Positions 18,163 to 26,525 of a DNA stretch of 51,622 nucleotides are shown here, piece after piece (position 1 is the first letter of the stretch; the number at the start of each line of letters is the position of its first letter). The notes beneath the pieces are model-generated. The model was not told the origin of the DNA. It made no database searches and saw only the letters and a program-made list of their open reading frames with translations. A program made the translations under genes and the position numbers. The stretch comes from Weissella oryzae SG25 (lineage in GTDB: Bacteria; Bacillota; Bacilli; Lactobacillales; Lactobacillaceae): positions 1-51,622 of the forward strand of contig NZ_DF820496.1 in NCBI RefSeq assembly GCF_000691805.2, written 5' to 3'.

Positions 18163-20648
18163 TGGTTGAACGAATTTTGCTAATTGGTGGATCAGCTAAT
18201 GATTTTGGCCAGGAAACAGAGGGAGATGCAGCAAGCTTTCAAGTAGCAGATACTCTTTTAGCACGCAAATATGAAGTGTTCATAATTGATGATAATCCTT
18301 TTAGTTTTACTTTAGGGCGACATGATATTGTAGCGATTCAAACTGAGGTAACTACCAATAACATTTTACAGGCAATTACCGATTATAATATCACGGCGAT
18401 TTTTCCAACGGTTGGTGGCTTAACCGCAATTAGACTTGTTGAGGAAGTTGTAGAAATTCTTGGCGACAATGCACCCAAGATTTTAGGAATCCGTCCTGTT
18501 TTAATGGGAGCAGTCCAAAATTCAAAAATATTACAAGAGCGTTTAGCACAACTAAAGCAGCCGGTGATTAAAACTCGTTTAGCTTCAAATATGGAAGAAG
18601 TTTTTGATGCGGCCCGTGATTTTGAATTCCCAGTTGTTGTTCGACCGGTTGCTCCGATGGGGCAAACTTTGCGTTTGCAAATTGAGAGTGCTGACGAATT
18701 AGAGGCTGCTGCTGAACGTGCACTTGCGCGCTCGTTGACCAAGCAGGTGAATATTGATCAGAGCATTGCTGGTTATCAAGAGATTTCCTTAGTTGTGGTC
18801 CGTGATCGCCACGATACCATGCTAGTTGTCGGTGGAATCGAAGACTTAGACCCAGTGGGAATTCATACAGCAGATTCGATTGCTGTAACACCGATTCAAA
18901 CTTTGCCTGATCCACTCTATCAAAGACTTAGGCAGACTGCTTTTATTCTAGCGCGTGGCTTTGAAGTGACCGGAGTTTTGGAAGTTCGTTTTGCTGTTGC
19001 AAAGGATAGCGAACGCTATGTTGTGACCAGAATTACCCCTTATTATGATCGAGGGGCGGCTCTAGTTACGACGGCAACTGGCTATCCACTAGTTCCGGTA
19101 ATGACAGGTTTAATGCTTGGTGAAACTCTAGAAAAAACACAGATTCCAAGTAATTATGCAAAATATACGGCATTGATTGAACCGTCAATGGATCATATTG
19201 TAATGCGCTTCCCAGTTTTCCCCTTTGATGAATTAGAAGAGAGTGGACAAACAGCGCAACATCGGCTTGATACGGTGCAAAAATCTGTTGGTGCAACAAT
19301 TGGAGTTGGACGTTCTCTAGAAGAGGCATTAGAAAAATCCTTACGTGCAGCACACTTTTCGAATCGTTCATTTTCGCCCACTGTAATGAACGCTTTGAGT
19401 GATAACGAAATTATCGAACAATTAATTTATCCACGTGATAACCGTATTTTGGTGCTTTTAGAGGCGCTCAAAAGAGGATATACAGTAGATGAGTTAGCTG
19501 AATTAACTAAAATCGACGCTTTCTATTTTTATAAGTTAAGAAATATTATGCAGTTAGAACGAGCCGTCAGTGAAAATGTTTTTAACGCTGATGTGTTAAA
19601 GGATGCAAAATATTATGGTTTATCAGATGGCCTAATTGCACGTTTATGGCGTGATACTTATCCTAATATTCGACGTTATCGTTGGGATAACGGAATCTTA
19701 CCAACCTATAAGGCCTTTGAACCATCAGCTGGTGAATTTGAAGAGGCCGTTTCTCAATTCTATTCAACTTTTGAAACCGAAAATGAAACAACACGCTTGG
19801 GAACTGATTCTGCTTTGGTTATTGGTGCCGGTGCTTTTCGTCTTGGCGATGGTGCTGCGGCTTCAAATGTTATGGCATCAGTGGCTGAGGAGCTAGGTAA
19901 TAATCAAATTAAGACGATTATTATGAATAATAACCCGCACGACTTAACAGCAATTCCGCGATTAGCAGACAAACATTATTTTGAACCATTGGAAATTTCA
20001 GATGTGATGAATGTTATTGAGGTTGAGCAACCAACAAGGGTCTTTGTACCAGGTAATCGAATCAAGCTGATTAGCTCCTTACGTGAGATGGGAATTCGCG
20101 TCAAAGTAATTGCTAAAGATAAATATCTACCAGCGAGTGTTTTAGGTGATGGGGAACAAACTGTTATTAACTATTTCTATGATGGGAAGGATTTGCATAT
20201 CATAGCAATTGGTCATCAAGACAATCAAGGGATTATGTTAGATCAAAATGCATTAACGCAACATCTCTTAGACACTTTGCCTAAACCTAAGCTAACGATA
20301 GTGACGCCGGGTATGTATCAATTAATTGTTGATCGTTTACCTATTGAGCGGACTATTACAGCAGATGATATTCGGCCAATGCCCTTTATGCACCTAAACT
20401 TTATGGAAAAGGTCACAGGTGTTTCATGGATTCGAATGGTGGTCCGTTTCATGATTGAACGAGTGACAGAGGCAGATTATGAGCTATTAGCCCATTGGTT
20501 AGATCATGCCTGGCCGATGCCAACGGCTACGCTACGGTATGCTAAAGCTGATATGATTGGCCATTTGAAAATCAGTGGTGAGTTGGATAATGGCCCCTTT
20601 GCGATGGGTGCACGCTATTATGCCTTGAAAAACGATGAAGTTAAATAG
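18162..20648 (+). CDS. carB: CarB-like large subunit, ATP-grasp residues lost, C-terminal half shortened
   Basis: 828 residues against about 1,060 for normal CarB. Residues 1-400 follow the first synthetase half (DPVGIHTADSIAVTPIQT and ATGYPL are clear). However, the Gly-rich ATP loop is MGQTLRLQ (166-173), and the metal-ligand stretch IEMNPRVSRSSA reads TRITPYYDRGAA (289-300), removing Glu, Asn and Arg. Residues 405-470 keep the oligomerisation helices. Residues 515-655 resemble the start of the second half (STFETENETTR, MNNNPHDLT, HYFEPLEISDVMNVIE), with GAGAFRLGDGAAAS for GSGPIRIGQGVEFD. After 655 the second ATP-grasp is replaced by about 170 residues, and the end is not clearly a normal MGS domain. 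It is probably a non-catalytic homologue paired with the triad-less CarA. Confidence 0.85.
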   Translation: MVERILLIGGSANDFGQETEGDAASFQVADTLLARKYEVFIIDDNPFSFTLGRHDIVAIQTEVTTNNILQAITDYNITAIFPTVGGLTAIRLVEEVVEILGDNAPKILGIRPVLMGAVQNSKILQERLAQLKQPVIKTRLASNMEEVFDAARDFEFPVVVRPVAPMGQTLRLQIESADELEAAAERALARSLTKQVNIDQSIAGYQEISLVVVRDRHDTMLVVGGIEDLDPVGIHTADSIAVTPIQTLPDPLYQRLRQTAFILARGFEVTGVLEVRFAVAKDSERYVVTRITPYYDRGAALVTTATGYPLVPVMTGLMLGETLEKTQIPSNYAKYTALIEPSMDHIVMRFPVFPFDELEESGQTAQHRLDTVQKSVGATIGVGRSLEEALEKSLRAAHFSNRSFSPTVMNALSDNEIIEQLIYPRDNRILVLLEALKRGYTVDELAELTKIDAFYFYKLRNIMQLERAVSENVFNADVLKDAKYYGLSDGLIARLWRDTYPNIRRYRWDNGILPTYKAFEPSAGEFEEAVSQFYSTFETENETTRLGTDSALVIGAGAFRLGDGAAASNVMASVAEELGNNQIKTIIMNNNPHDLTAIPRLADKHYFEPLEISDVMNVIEVEQPTRVFVPGNRIKLISSLREMGIRVKVIAKDKYLPASVLGDGEQTVINYFYDGKDLHIIAIGHQDNQGIMLDQNALTQHLLDTLPKPKLTIVTPGMYQLIVDRLPIERTITADDIRPMPFMHLNFMEKVTGVSWIRMVVRFMIERVTEADYELLAHWLDHAWPMPTATLRYAKADMIGHLKISGELDNGPFAMGARYYALKNDEVK

Positions 20649-20651
20649 ATA

Positions 20652-20660
20652 TGGTAAAAT
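20652..20660 (+). promoter_or_regulatory. Extended -10 promoter of prsA
   Basis: TGGTAAAAT just after the carB-like stop, 37 bases before prsA. No terminator separates carB and prsA. Confidence 0.4.
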
Positions 20661-20696
20661 TAAGAAGATAGATAAAAATGAAAGAGGTTATTCCCA

Positions 20697-21626
20697 ATGT
20701 GGAAAAAAATAATTGCAATTTTGGTAGTTGTCGGAGCGGCAGTTGGACTAGCAATTTGGGGCCTAGGTGGTAGTAAAACCCTTGCAGTATCAAACGCCGG
20801 TTCTGTGACAGAGGCTCAATACCTTAGTAGCGTTAAACAAACGTCAGCTGGTCAGCAGACGATGGCTAATATGATTATTCAAAAAGTATTAGAGAAGAAT
20901 TATGGTAAGGAAGTTAGCAATAAGGATATTGATGCATCATATTCTTCAGTACAATCAGAGTATGGAGCAAACTTTGCCTCACAGCTTTCAACCAATGGAT
21001 TGACAGAAACAACTTTCCGCCAGTCACTTCGCCTACAAGCATTAGAACGGGCAGCTGTTAAAGCACATTCTAAATTTACCACTGCTCAACTAAAGCAAGC
21101 TTATAACGACTACACACCTAATATGGACGTGTCAGTAATTCAAGTTGCTGATGAGAGTAAGGCTAAAGATTTGATTAGCCAATTGGATGGCGGTAGCGAC
21201 TTTGCTGATTTAGCTAAGAATAATTCAACTGATAGCGCAACTAAAGATAATGGTGGTAAAATGCCAAGTTTTGATTCAACTAGCACAACAGTTGATGCTA
21301 ATGTTGTAAAAGCAGCGGCTGGTTTAAAGAAGGGTGAATATACCAAGACACCTGTACAATCAACAACTGGTACCTACTACATTGTTAAGTTAAACTCTGT
21401 AGATAATAAGAAGTCATTTGAAAATTTGCGTTCGAAGATGGTAGAAATCAAGTTAGATGCTACGATGAAGGATCAATCAACGGTTCAGGGAATCATCGGT
21501 GAAGAATTAGCTAAGGCAGATGTTACTATTAAGGATTCTGACTTAAAGAATGTCTTACAACAATATTCGGCAGCAGCAGCGGCCATGAAGACTGATGCAA
21601 CGTCAGCTTCAACTAGTTCTAAGTAA
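20697..21626 (+). CDS. prsA: PrsA-type foldase (parvulin family), no lipobox
   Basis: 309 residues with a SurA-like N-terminal part (about 30-130), a parvulin domain (about 140-235: 'AKDLISQLDGGSDFADLAKNNSTD', NGGKMPSF, TGTYYIVKL) and a Lys/Ser-rich tail. PrsA helps secreted proteins fold outside the membrane. PrsA is normally a lipoprotein; here the N-terminus (KKIIAILVVVGAAVGLAIWGLGGSK) has no Cys, so it looks anchored by an uncleaved helix. The first parvulin strand reads VSVIQV where active members have a His (xHILV), so it is probably a chaperone without isomerase activity. Secreted WxL and adhesin proteins nearby are possible clients. Confidence 0.85.
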   Translation: MWKKIIAILVVVGAAVGLAIWGLGGSKTLAVSNAGSVTEAQYLSSVKQTSAGQQTMANMIIQKVLEKNYGKEVSNKDIDASYSSVQSEYGANFASQLSTNGLTETTFRQSLRLQALERAAVKAHSKFTTAQLKQAYNDYTPNMDVSVIQVADESKAKDLISQLDGGSDFADLAKNNSTDSATKDNGGKMPSFDSTSTTVDANVVKAAAGLKKGEYTKTPVQSTTGTYYIVKLNSVDNKKSFENLRSKMVEIKLDATMKDQSTVQGIIGEELAKADVTIKDSDLKNVLQQYSAAAAAMKTDATSASTSSK

Positions 21627-21668
21627 ATAAAAGATTGTCAATATTAACATAATTAAGTTAATTGTTAG

Positions 21669-21700
21669 AAGTCGTAAGGTTTTGACCTTACGACTTTTAT
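21669..21700 (+). terminator. prsA terminator
   Basis: GTCGTAAGGT pairs with ACCTTACGAC, with AA before and TTTTATTTTT after. Confidence 0.9.
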
Positions 21701-21814
21701 TTTTGTTAAAAATACACAAATTTGTTATATAGGTATAGCTGTTTTATAAAGAATGCCTTAGGCTCTTTGAAATTAACTAATACAATATTTAGATTAAACA
21801 AATAATTTAAACCG

Positions 21815-21843
21815 TTTACATAACTAGATTTATGTAGTATATT
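21815..21843 (+). promoter_or_regulatory. butA promoter
   Basis: TTTACA, 17 bases, TATATT, 50 bases before the start codon. Confidence 0.65.
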
Positions 21844-21893
21844 GGTAAAAAATAATGTTAATTTATTCACGTAATGTGATGGAGGATTGGATC

Positions 21894-22667
21894 ATGACTG
21901 AAGTAGCTTTTGTAACTGGTGCAGGTCAAGGAATTGGTGAAGCAATTGTAAAACGTTTAGCGGACGATGGCTTTAAAGTTGCCGTAGTCGGTAGGACTTT
22001 ATCAAAATTGGAACGGGTTGCTAATGAGATTAACGCCATTCACCCAAATGCAGCTTTACCAGTATTAGCTGATGTGGCTAAGCGTGAAGATGTTTTTGCT
22101 GGTGTGGCTAAAACAATTGAGGCTTTTGGTGACTTAACGGTTATGATTAATAACGCAGGGGTTGCCCCAACAACACCAATTATGGAAGTTGATGAAGAAA
22201 CTATTGATTGGACCTTTGATATTAATATCAAAGGAACTGTATGGGGAATCCAAGCCGCGGTTGAGGCCTTCAAGCAACTTAAACATGGTGGTAAGATCAT
22301 TAATGCAACTTCACAAGCTGGGGTTGAAGGAAATCCAAACTTGACGGTCTATGGTGCAAGTAAATTTGCAATTCGTGGAATTACCCAAACAACTGCTAAA
22401 GAATTGGCACCATTGGGAATTACAGTCAATGCCTTCGCGCCTGGAATCGTTAAGACACCGATGATGTTTGATATTGCTCATGAAGTAGGCCAAAACGCGG
22501 GTAAGTCTGATGAATGGGGTATGGAACAATTCTCTGATGGAATTGCCCTTGGCCGTTTGTCTGAACCCGAAGAAGTTGCCAGTGGTGTAGCCTTTTTAGC
22601 TGGCCATGATTCAAGCTATATGACCGGACAGACGCTAGTTACAGATGGTGGAATGGTTTTCCACTAA
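21894..22667 (+). CDS. butA: Acetoin/diacetyl reductase, meso-2,3-butanediol dehydrogenase
   Basis: 257 residues, the usual length for this group of short-chain dehydrogenases. The NAD-binding motif TGAGQGIG is at the N-terminus; NNAGVAP and the Ser...YGASK catalytic residues follow (SQAGVEGNPNLTVYGASK), and the C-terminus has GQTLVTDGG. It reduces diacetyl and acetoin to 2,3-butanediol with NADH, a redox sink in heterofermentative lactic acid bacteria. GGAGG lies 8 bases before ATG 21894; an in-frame ATG at 21855 is not used. It is a single-gene unit with its own promoter and terminator. Confidence 0.85.
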   Translation: MTEVAFVTGAGQGIGEAIVKRLADDGFKVAVVGRTLSKLERVANEINAIHPNAALPVLADVAKREDVFAGVAKTIEAFGDLTVMINNAGVAPTTPIMEVDEETIDWTFDINIKGTVWGIQAAVEAFKQLKHGGKIINATSQAGVEGNPNLTVYGASKFAIRGITQTTAKELAPLGITVNAFAPGIVKTPMMFDIAHEVGQNAGKSDEWGMEQFSDGIALGRLSEPEEVASGVAFLAGHDSSYMTGQTLVTDGGMVFH

Positions 22668-22687
22668 AAATAAATTGAAAAAAACAA

Positions 22688-22714
22688 AAACATTCGGTTA
22701 TTCGAATGTTTTTT
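22688..22714 (+). terminator. butA terminator
   Basis: ACATTCG-GTTATT-CGAATGT followed by TTTTT. Confidence 0.85.
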
Positions 22715-22734
22715 GCTTTTTAAAGGGTTAGTAC

Positions 22735-22764
22735 TTGAATAAAGTCCGTGTTTTAGCGTAAAAT
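22735..22764 (+). promoter_or_regulatory. purB promoter
   Basis: TTGAAT, 18 bases, TAAAAT, 44 bases before purB. Confidence 0.6.
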
Positions 22765-22807
22765 AGAGAAGTAATCGTAAGTAATATTCGCTATTGTAGG
22801 AGAAAAA

Positions 22808-24106
22808 ATGATTGATCGATATGCAAGGCCAGCGATGCAAAGTATTTGGTCGCTAGAAAATCAGTATAAAACTTGGCTTGAAGTAGAAATTGCTGTTACA
22901 GCTGGTTGGCAGGTCGCAGGCTTGGTTCCCGCCGCTGATTTAGCTGCAATCCGAGATAAGGCTAATTTTGATGTTGCAGAAATTGCTAGTTTAGAATTAC
23001 AGACTAAACATGATGTTGTTGCATTTACGCGTAATGTTTCAGCCTCTTTAGGGGATGAAAAAAAGTGGATTCACTATGGGCTAACTTCGACCGATGTTGT
23101 TGATACAGCACAGGCCTTACGCTTACGTGAAGCCAATCAGTTACTTAGGACTGATTTAACGACTTTGACTGCGACTTTAGCCAAACTTGCTCTAGAATAT
23201 AAAGATACAGTTATGATGGGACGGACCCATGGGGTTCATGCCGAGCCAACAACTTTCGGCTTGAAAATGGCGCGTTTCTATGCTGAAATGCAACGTAATA
23301 TTGAACGTTTTGATCGTGTTGCAAAAGCGATGCAAACAGGTAAACTATCTGGTGCTGTGGGAACCTTTGCCAACGTACCGCCAGAAGTTGAAGTGGCAGC
23401 GATGAATGAACTTGGCTTAGAACCACAAGCAATTGGTTCACAGGTACTACCACGAGATTTACACGCAGATTATTTGACCACCTTAGCATTGATTGGTACC
23501 TCACTTGAAGAAATTGCCACTGAGTTACGTTCACTGCAACGCTCTGAGATTCATGAAGTTGAAGAAAGCTTTGGTAATGGGCAAAAAGGTTCTTCGTCAA
23601 TGCCCCACAAGCGGAACCCAATTTCGTCTGAAAACGTGACTGGCCTAGCTCGAGTTCTGCGTGGCTATGTTACGCCTGCCTTTGAGGACGTTGCTTTGTG
23701 GCACGAACGTGATATTTCGCATTCTTCAGCTGAGCGGATTATTCTTCCAGATGCAACAACGCTTTTGGACTATATGTTGAATCGGATGAATCAGATTCTG
23801 ACGGGGCTAAAAGTATTCCCTGAAACGATGTTCAAGAATATGGGACGCACTTATGGTTTGATTTATTCACAACGCCTCTTACTTAAACTAATTGATAAGG
23901 GACTTTCACGCGAAGCAGCTTATGATACGGTTCAACCCTTAACTGCACGTGCTTGGGATGAGCAGATTCAGTTTAGAACCTTAGTTGAGGCTGAACCAAA
24001 AATTACACAAGTTTTGACGGCTGAAGAAATTGCGGATGCTTTTGACTATCACTGGCATTTGAAGCATATCGATGAAATTTTTAAGCGCGTTGGTTTGGAA
24101 GTCTAA
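22808..24106 (+). CDS. purB: Adenylosuccinate lyase
   Basis: 432 residues with the fumarase/aspartase-superfamily signature GSSSMPHKRNPISSENV near 262, TSTDVVDTAQA near 95 and the His of GRTHGVHAEPTTFG near 140. It acts twice in purine synthesis: SAICAR to AICAR, and adenylosuccinate to AMP. It is a single gene here, with its own promoter and terminator. Confidence 0.96.
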   Translation: MIDRYARPAMQSIWSLENQYKTWLEVEIAVTAGWQVAGLVPAADLAAIRDKANFDVAEIASLELQTKHDVVAFTRNVSASLGDEKKWIHYGLTSTDVVDTAQALRLREANQLLRTDLTTLTATLAKLALEYKDTVMMGRTHGVHAEPTTFGLKMARFYAEMQRNIERFDRVAKAMQTGKLSGAVGTFANVPPEVEVAAMNELGLEPQAIGSQVLPRDLHADYLTTLALIGTSLEEIATELRSLQRSEIHEVEESFGNGQKGSSSMPHKRNPISSENVTGLARVLRGYVTPAFEDVALWHERDISHSSAERIILPDATTLLDYMLNRMNQILTGLKVFPETMFKNMGRTYGLIYSQRLLLKLIDKGLSREAAYDTVQPLTARAWDEQIQFRTLVEAEPKITQVLTAEEIADAFDYHWHLKHIDEIFKRVGLEV

Positions 24107-24148
24107 TAATTGTTGATTTTCAAAATTTATAAATACCAGAACAAGATT

Positions 24149-24184
24149 AAAGAGGTAGGGATTATATATCCCCACCTCTTTTTA
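24149..24184 (+). terminator. purB terminator
   Basis: AAAGAGGTAGGG pairs with CCCACCTCTTTTT. Confidence 0.9.
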
Positions 24185-24223
24185 TTCTGAACAAAATCAT
24201 ATATTTTGTAAAAAGTTAGACAG

Positions 24224-24252
24224 TTGACAATGAAGTGTTCAAGAATTATGAT
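24224..24252 (+). promoter_or_regulatory. fab operon promoter
   Basis: TTGACA, 17 bases, TATGAT: near-consensus sigma-A promoter. The leader to fabZ is about 45 bases. Confidence 0.8.
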
Positions 24253-24259
24253 TTGAGAG

Positions 24260-24280
24260 TCGATTATTTCGATAATCGAA
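24260..24280 (+). promoter_or_regulatory. Candidate FabT operator
   Basis: TTCGATAATCGAA (24268-24280) is a perfect 13-base palindrome about 8-15 bases after the -10. An overlapping repeat TCGATTA/TAATCGA spans 24260-24279. Known FabT boxes are AT-rich palindromes of the TTTGATTATCAAA type, and fabT is the second gene of this operon. Assignment is by position and symmetry. Confidence 0.6.
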
Positions 24281-24305
24281 CTATCTAAGAAAGGAGAACA
24301 ATCCA

Positions 24306-24746
24306 TTGGCAGTGTTAAATGCAACAGAAATTATGCAGTTGATTCCTAATCGCTATCCAATTCTTTATATGGATTATGTTGATGAGATGATACCGGACGA
24401 CAGATTGATTGCAACTAAAAATGTTACGATTAATGAACAATTTTTTCAGGGGCACTTTCCTGGAAATCCAGTTATGCCGGGTGTATTAATTATTGAGTCA
24501 TTAGCCCAGGCAGCTTCAATTTTGATATTATCTTCACCACAGTTTAAAGGTAAAACAGCCTATATGACGGGAATTGATAATGCTAAATTTAAGCAGATGG
24601 TTCGTCCGGGCGATGTCTTAAAACTGCATGTAAAATTTGGTAATTTACGGGAAAATATGGGTACAGTAAAGGTTGAAGCTAAAGTTGGTGATAAAACAGC
24701 AACGCAGGCTGAACTAATGTTTGTTGTATCGCCTGACCAAAAATAA
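24306..24746 (+). CDS. fabZ: 3-hydroxyacyl-ACP dehydratase FabZ (first copy)
   Basis: 146 residues. The hotdog-fold dehydratase motif is GHFPGNPVMPGVLIIE with the catalytic His in GHFP and Glu in VLIIESLAQAA. It removes water from 3-hydroxyacyl-ACP. The start is TTG (24306), with AGGAG 9 bases upstream; no in-frame ATG fits. Two FabZ copies exist in the operon; in lactic acid bacteria one of the pair may also isomerise the double bond to allow unsaturated chains, and this first copy next to fabT is the candidate. It leads the operon. Confidence 0.92.
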   Translation: MAVLNATEIMQLIPNRYPILYMDYVDEMIPDDRLIATKNVTINEQFFQGHFPGNPVMPGVLIIESLAQAASILILSSPQFKGKTAYMTGIDNAKFKQMVRPGDVLKLHVKFGNLRENMGTVKVEAKVGDKTATQAELMFVVSPDQK

Positions 24747-24763
24747 CTGATGGAGTACAGGGT

Positions 24764-25228
24764 ATGACAGAGGCTAGTAAGATGACTTTTGAAGAAATCA
24801 ACGATGCCCTAGTTGATGTTTTTAACAATGTAATGTGGATTGAGGAAGCCTCTTTAAAAGCTTCCCAGTTCAAGGACATTTCAATTAAAGATATGCACAT
24901 GATTGCGGCCATCTCGATGTATGACCGGAAGATGGCCTCGCAAGTTGCCGAAGAGGTTCATTTAAGTCCTAGTGCAACCACTAGTGCAATTGATAAGTTG
25001 GTCAAGAAAGGATATGTAGAACGTCGGCGTGATGAAAATGATCGACGGGTAGTCTTTCTTTCCTTGACACATCGTGGGAGAACAGTCTTCCGGGCGCATG
25101 AAGCCTTTCATCGTGCTTTAACACACCAATTGCTAGCAGGAGCTAATACTAACGAGCAAATGGCGCGGGATATTGTTGTTAATCTTCAGAATTATCTGCA
25201 TGCCTTATCAACGCTTGGATTTGGGTGA
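24764..25228 (+). CDS. fabT: MarR-family regulator FabT
   Basis: 154 residues with a MarR winged helix: KMASQVAEEVHLSPSATTSAIDKLVKKGYVERRRDENDRRVVFLSLTHRG (read in parts; the wing is RRDENDRRVV). FabT represses fatty acid synthesis genes, stimulated by long-chain acyl-ACP. Its position between fabZ and fabH is the classic one, and a palindrome suited to it overlaps the operon leader. Confidence 0.92.
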   Translation: MTEASKMTFEEINDALVDVFNNVMWIEEASLKASQFKDISIKDMHMIAAISMYDRKMASQVAEEVHLSPSATTSAIDKLVKKGYVERRRDENDRRVVFLSLTHRGRTVFRAHEAFHRALTHQLLAGANTNEQMARDIVVNLQNYLHALSTLGFG

Positions 25229-25231
25229 ATT

Positions 25232-26203
25232 ATGGAAAAATTTGTAATAAGTCATTCAGCAGTTGCAGTTCCGTCACGAGTTGTTTCAAATGATGAGCTG
25301 GCAACGATGATGGATACTTCTGATGAGTGGATCTATACGCGGACGGGTATTCATAATCGGCATATTGTTACGAATGAAGATACTAGCGATTTAGCAATTC
25401 AAGTGGCTAAGCAATTGTTAGTTGACAGTGGCCTATCAGCTACTGATTTGGATTTTATTATTGTAGCAACCATGTCACCAGATAGCTTATCACCTAATAC
25501 AGCTTCAATTGTTCAAGGTGCCATTGGTGCTGAACGAGCCTTTGCTTACGATCTTTCGGCCGCCTGCTCAGGTTTGGTGTTTGCACTTAGTACAGCAAGC
25601 GCGCTCTTGACAGCACGTTATCAACGGGGCTTGGTGATTGGTGCAGAGGTTTTGTCAAAATTAGTTGATTGGCAAGATCGATCCACCGCTGTTTTATTTG
25701 GCGATGGAGCAGCCGGTTTCTTATTAGAAAGAACTGAAGCACCAGTTGGCTTATTGGCTGAAGATTTAGTATCAATCGGTGCTAAGGCTGAGTTTCTAAC
25801 TGCTGGCCAACTAGCTAATCGAAATGCTTTTGCAGGTGAGCTTAAACTGGCTGATCCTTATTTTAAAATGAACGGGCGCGAGGTTTACAATTTTGCGGTC
25901 CGTGAAGTTCCTGCATCATTGCAACGAGCTTTAGATCAGACTGACTTACAGGCTGATGACATTGATGTATTTATTTTGCATCAAGCTAATAGTCGGATTA
26001 TTCAATCAATTGCTAAACGTTTTAAGCAACCACTTGAAAAATTTCCGATGAACATGGTGGAATATGGCAATACTAGTGCGGCTAGTGTTGGTATTCTTCT
26101 GCATGAATTAAGGGCAAATAATTTGGTCCATAGTGGTCAAAAAATTGCCTTGGTTGGTTTTGGTGGCGGCCTAACAGTAGGTACAATGCTGATTCAATTA
26201 TAA
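25232..26203 (+). CDS. fabH: 3-oxoacyl-ACP synthase III FabH
   Basis: 323 residues with catalytic Cys in DLSAACSGL, His in FILHQAN and Asn in EYGNTSAAS. It starts fatty acid synthesis by joining acetyl-CoA and malonyl-ACP. Its start is 3 bases after the fabT stop. Confidence 0.96.
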   Translation: MEKFVISHSAVAVPSRVVSNDELATMMDTSDEWIYTRTGIHNRHIVTNEDTSDLAIQVAKQLLVDSGLSATDLDFIIVATMSPDSLSPNTASIVQGAIGAERAFAYDLSAACSGLVFALSTASALLTARYQRGLVIGAEVLSKLVDWQDRSTAVLFGDGAAGFLLERTEAPVGLLAEDLVSIGAKAEFLTAGQLANRNAFAGELKLADPYFKMNGREVYNFAVREVPASLQRALDQTDLQADDIDVFILHQANSRIIQSIAKRFKQPLEKFPMNMVEYGNTSAASVGILLHELRANNLVHSGQKIALVGFGGGLTVGTMLIQL

Positions 26204-26258
26204 GAAGCAATTATTTAAGTATTTATTTTATTATTTAGAATTAAGAGGAAATTAGATT

Positions 26259-26501
26259 ATGACTGACGTAGAAATTTTTGACAAAGTAAAAGAAATTTTG
26301 ATTGACCAATTTGATTTGGAAGATGATGAAGTTAAGTTGGAAACAAACATGGCTGAGGATATTGATGCAGATTCATTGGACTTGTTTGAAGTTTTGAACC
26401 GAGTTGAAGATGATTTTGATATTAAGCTAGCAGTTGCTGAAGAAATTGTTACAGTTCAAGATTTAGTTAACAAAATTAAAGAGCAAGTTGAAGCTAAGTA
26501 G
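26259..26501 (+). CDS. acpP: Acyl carrier protein
   Basis: 80 residues, very acidic, with the phosphopantetheine attachment Ser in DADSLDLFEVL. It carries the growing acyl chain. GAGGAAA precedes the start. Confidence 0.95.
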   Translation: MTDVEIFDKVKEILIDQFDLEDDEVKLETNMAEDIDADSLDLFEVLNRVEDDFDIKLAVAEEIVTVQDLVNKIKEQVEAK

Positions 26502-26525
26502 TTAACTGAAAGAAAGAGGAAGTAA

